From: Hymenobacter plasmatis
Lineage (GTDB): Bacteria > Bacteroidota > Bacteroidia > Cytophagales > Hymenobacteraceae
Length of the DNA stretch: 64,000 nt
Reading direction: 5' to 3'
NCBI RefSeq assembly: GCF_020711255.1
Contig: NZ_JAJFAW010000026.1
Coordinates: 24,127 to 88,126 of the forward strand
Part shown: in pieces, positions 62,074-64,000 of the stretch
How the letters are laid out: every line of letters starts with the position of its first letter
How positions within the stretch are numbered: position 1 is the first letter of the stretch
The notes under the pieces: generated by a model
What the model saw: the letters and a program-made list of their open reading frames with translations, nothing else
What the model was told of the DNA's origin: nothing
Databases searched by the model: none
Program-made: the position numbers and the translations under genes

Positions 62074-63417
62074 ATGAAATTGCCCTATCAGTTACGCACT
62101 TATCGGTACTATATAATAGGAGTGGCCATCACGCTTCTCATTGCCGCTTTGGCAGCTCAAGCCTCTACCACGCGTCTGGTACCTCCTCTCTTTAGTAAAC
62201 AGACGTGGAATAAAAACGCACCTTCCACCAACTCGCCCTTACTGGATAGCCTGCTCCACGCCAATCCGCAGCTAGCTCAAGTAATAGCCCGCCCCGATAC
62301 CTACGAGCTCCAGATTATCTATACCCAAATCAACCGCGACGCTCAAAACCGCCCAACATTCACCCCCCACACCTACCACCTCAACCCGCGCCAGTACTTC
62401 AACCCCGCCAGTTTGGTTAAGCTACCGGTGACTGCTCTTGCCCTCGAAAAACTGAATCAGCTCAATAAGCCCGGAGTAAGTCGCCACACCATTATGGCTA
62501 CCGGCACCGCCTTCCGCTGCCAAACCACCGTCCGGTTCACTGCCCCTGCCGATTCCGACCAAGCCACCACCGTCGGCAACTACATCAAACGAATGCTCCT
62601 AGTGAGTGATAATCTAGCCTACAACCGCCTCTACGAATTCCTGGGCCAGCGCCCCCTCAACGACCGCCTCGCCCAGCTTGGTTATCCCAACGTCCGCATC
62701 ACCCGCCGCTTCGCTCCCTGCGATACCACTGCCAATCGCTACACCAATCCCATCAGCTTTCACACCCGTCAAGGCGATACTTTATATAAGGAGCCCGCCA
62801 AAGTCAATCCAGTTCCCTACAACAGCCCTCTCGGCCGTGTCCTCAAAGGCCGCGCCCACCAGGCCGGTGGCCGCATCGTCCCCGAGCCCTACGATTTCAC
62901 AACTGCCAACCATCTCCCGCTGGCCGATATCACGGCCATGCTTCAAAGCATTCTGTTCCCGGCCTCCGTTCCCCTAAGCCAGCGGTTTAACCTGACACCG
63001 ACCGACTACGCCTTCCTTCGCCGTTACCTCCACGCCACGCCGCATGAGTCCGGGTTCCATCCCTACGCCCGCTCACGCTACTTCGACGCCTATAAGAAGT
63101 ACCTCTACTACGGTCGCAACCCCGACGTTACTCGCCAATCCGCCTTACACATCTATAATATAGTAGGCATGTCACACGGCTACTTAGCTGACGTCTCCTA
63201 CTTCGCCGATTCCCTGCACCAGTCCGAATTCATGCTCAGCGCTGTGCTGTACGTCAACCGCGATGGCATTATCAATGACGGTGCCTACGAATACGACTCC
63301 ATTGGCTTGCCATTTTTAGCCCAACTCGGTCGCTCAATCCAGCAATACGAAGCCCAGCGGCCCCACCAGTTCCACCCCAACCTGGCCGAGTTCTTCGCAT
63401 CTGAGCCGACACGTTAA
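62074..63417 (+). CDS. Serine hydrolase, class A beta-lactamase-like
   Basis: The 447-residue protein has an N-terminal membrane or signal segment (YYIIGVAITLLIAALAAQAS). The class A lactamase-type motifs are visible: SxxK as S113-K116 in NPASLVKLPV and SDN at 178-180 in LLVSDNLAYNRLYEFLG. The usual KTG is not clear; SHG in VGMSHGYLADV may replace it. Length and loops differ from true resistance enzymes, so a cell-wall or peptide hydrolase is more likely than a beta-lactamase. It is the last gene before the rRNA-type promoter region. Confidence 0.82.
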   Translation: MKLPYQLRTYRYYIIGVAITLLIAALAAQASTTRLVPPLFSKQTWNKNAPSTNSPLLDSLLHANPQLAQVIARPDTYELQIIYTQINRDAQNRPTFTPHTYHLNPRQYFNPASLVKLPVTALALEKLNQLNKPGVSRHTIMATGTAFRCQTTVRFTAPADSDQATTVGNYIKRMLLVSDNLAYNRLYEFLGQRPLNDRLAQLGYPNVRITRRFAPCDTTANRYTNPISFHTRQGDTLYKEPAKVNPVPYNSPLGRVLKGRAHQAGGRIVPEPYDFTTANHLPLADITAMLQSILFPASVPLSQRFNLTPTDYAFLRRYLHATPHESGFHPYARSRYFDAYKKYLYYGRNPDVTRQSALHIYNIVGMSHGYLADVSYFADSLHQSEFMLSAVLYVNRDGIINDGAYEYDSIGLPFLAQLGRSIQQYEAQRPHQFHPNLAEFFASEPTR

Positions 63418-63522
63418 AAAATCTCAAAGAAATTGACGTTGGTAAGTAACTGATTCCTAAACGGCCCTCCGACGAAAAGCCTCTGCTCCGTGCTCTGGTG
63501 AGTGAAAACATTAGCGCAGCTC
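63418..63522. other. Gene-free stretch before the rRNA promoters
   Basis: About 100 bases after the serine hydrolase stop hold nothing recognised. TTGACG occurs near 63433 but no matching TAnnTTTG follows at the right distance. Confidence 0.5.
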
Positions 63523-63553
63523 TTTTCTGCCCCGAAAAAATCCGCTACTTTTG
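63523..63553 (+). promoter_or_regulatory. Tandem promoter P1 of presumed rRNA operon
   Basis: TACTTTTG (63546-63553) fits TAnnTTTG. The -33 element is weak (TTTT near 63523). Confidence 0.65.
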
Positions 63554-63702
63554 CAGTCCCAAATCGTCAAACGGACATCGGGTCTTCAAAAGCAAAAGCT
63601 CTCGAAGAAAAATTGAAAGCTGCGGAACTTCATGAACGGTTTGCTTGTCTTACCTCTCGTGCTGCCTGAGCAAAGTCCTAGAAAAGTTATTTTCGAAAGA
63701 CG

Positions 63703-63734
63703 TTGCAAAAGCCGAAAAAAGTGCCGTACCTTTG
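63703..63734 (+). promoter_or_regulatory. Tandem promoter P2 of presumed rRNA operon
   Basis: TTG (63703-63705) and TACCTTTG (63727-63734) are separated by 21 bases. Confidence 0.8.
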
Positions 63735-63808
63735 CAGCCCGCTTCGATAGGAGGCGGAAAGAGTTGAAAAGCGAAACAGGAAAAAATTTAAAAACTTCCT
63801 ACGAAAGC

Positions 63809-63838
63809 TTGACAATTCAAAACTTCTTCTTACCTTTG
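63809..63838 (+). promoter_or_regulatory. Tandem promoter P3 of presumed rRNA operon
   Basis: TTGACA (from 63809) and TACCTTTG (63831-63838) are separated by 19 bases after the TTG. A-rich DNA upstream (63781-63795) may act as an UP element. This is the strongest of the three matches. Confidence 0.85.
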
Positions 63839-64000
63839 CACTCCCAAATCGAAAGAGACGGGGGAAACGGAAAGAGAGACACCGGCCGCAGGGCCACACT
63901 ATCATGCCAACTGGGCGCGATACACGTTCTTTGAATGCTTGGAAAAGACAAATGGTAAGACTTGCTTCGGCAAGTTGACAACCAAACGTAACATTGAATA
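63839..64000 (+). other. Probable 5' leader of an rRNA operon
   Basis: The transcribed leader has GTTCTTTGAATGCTTGG (from 63926), of the kind found before 16S genes in this phylum. A hairpin follows with stem ACTTGC (63960-63965), loop TTCG and GCAAGT (63970-63975). The 16S gene itself is not in the window, so this call is inference. Confidence 0.7.

Noticed and set aside
62074..63417. Beta-lactamase resistance gene
   Set aside because: SxxK and SDN are present but a KTG motif is not clear, and size and loops are unlike known resistance enzymes.
63632..63934. Possible 100-residue gene at the right end
   Set aside because: It runs across two strong promoters and the probable rRNA leader, and its composition is not protein-like.

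Overview
The window looks like chromosomal DNA of a GC-rich member of the Bacteroidota, most likely the family Hymenobacteraceae. The evidence is a SusC/SusD pair, promoters of the Bacteroidota type (TTG about 20 nt upstream of TAnnTTTG), a rpmH-rnpA-S41 peptidase gene order, a DUF2480 gene and several outer-membrane beta-barrels that start with MKK. No phage, insertion sequence, CRISPR array or plasmid gene is visible.

Bases 1-24460 hold sixteen genes, all on the + strand. Fourteen of them (to about 21.2 kb) read as a pectin and galacturonate utilisation locus. The order is: end of a fumarylacetoacetase-type hydrolase, secreted GH43, kduD, kduI, susC, susD, a KdgF-like cupin, a secreted pectin methylesterase-pectate lyase fusion, uxaB, uxaA, uxaC, kdgK, eda, an ExuT-type transporter and an NTF2-like secreted protein. 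Polymer is de-esterified and cleaved outside, and oligomers enter through SusC/D. Unsaturated uronate goes through KdgF, KduI and KduD. Saturated galacturonate goes through UxaC, UxaB and UxaA. Both routes meet at KDG, which KdgK and Eda turn into pyruvate and glyceraldehyde-3-phosphate. No transcription factor is in the window; an 18-base palindrome upstream of kduD is a candidate operator. fbp and a secreted two-domain esterase follow. Six palindromic repeat elements punctuate this locus and a seventh lies near 51.8 kb. One of the six is nested inside another copy.

Bases 24.5-35.3 kb hold a STAS-like small protein behind a palindrome-marked promoter, a Gfo/Idh/MocA oxidoreductase, an exported 1841-residue protein of unknown function, plsY, an exported hypothetical and an M20 dipeptidase. 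Bases 35.3-38.6 kb hold four tandem outer-membrane beta-barrel paralogues on the - strand, each with its own terminator. A PagL-like lipid A deacylase and a membrane protein follow on the + strand.

Bases 40.6-48.5 kb are a - strand block: pyrD (apparently frameshifted), comM, gmhA, a small membrane protein, an MsbA-like ABC exporter and a Wzi-like outer-membrane protein. Bases 48.8-63.4 kb are mostly housekeeping: upp, a DEAD-box helicase, tRNA-His, a PfkB kinase, an M61 peptidase, rpmH, rnpA, an S41 peptidase, tsaB, DUF2480, an amino-acid permease, a lipoprotein and a class-A-lactamase-like serine hydrolase. The last 580 bases have no gene but carry three tandem strong promoters and a structured leader. 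An rRNA operon very probably begins just beyond the window.
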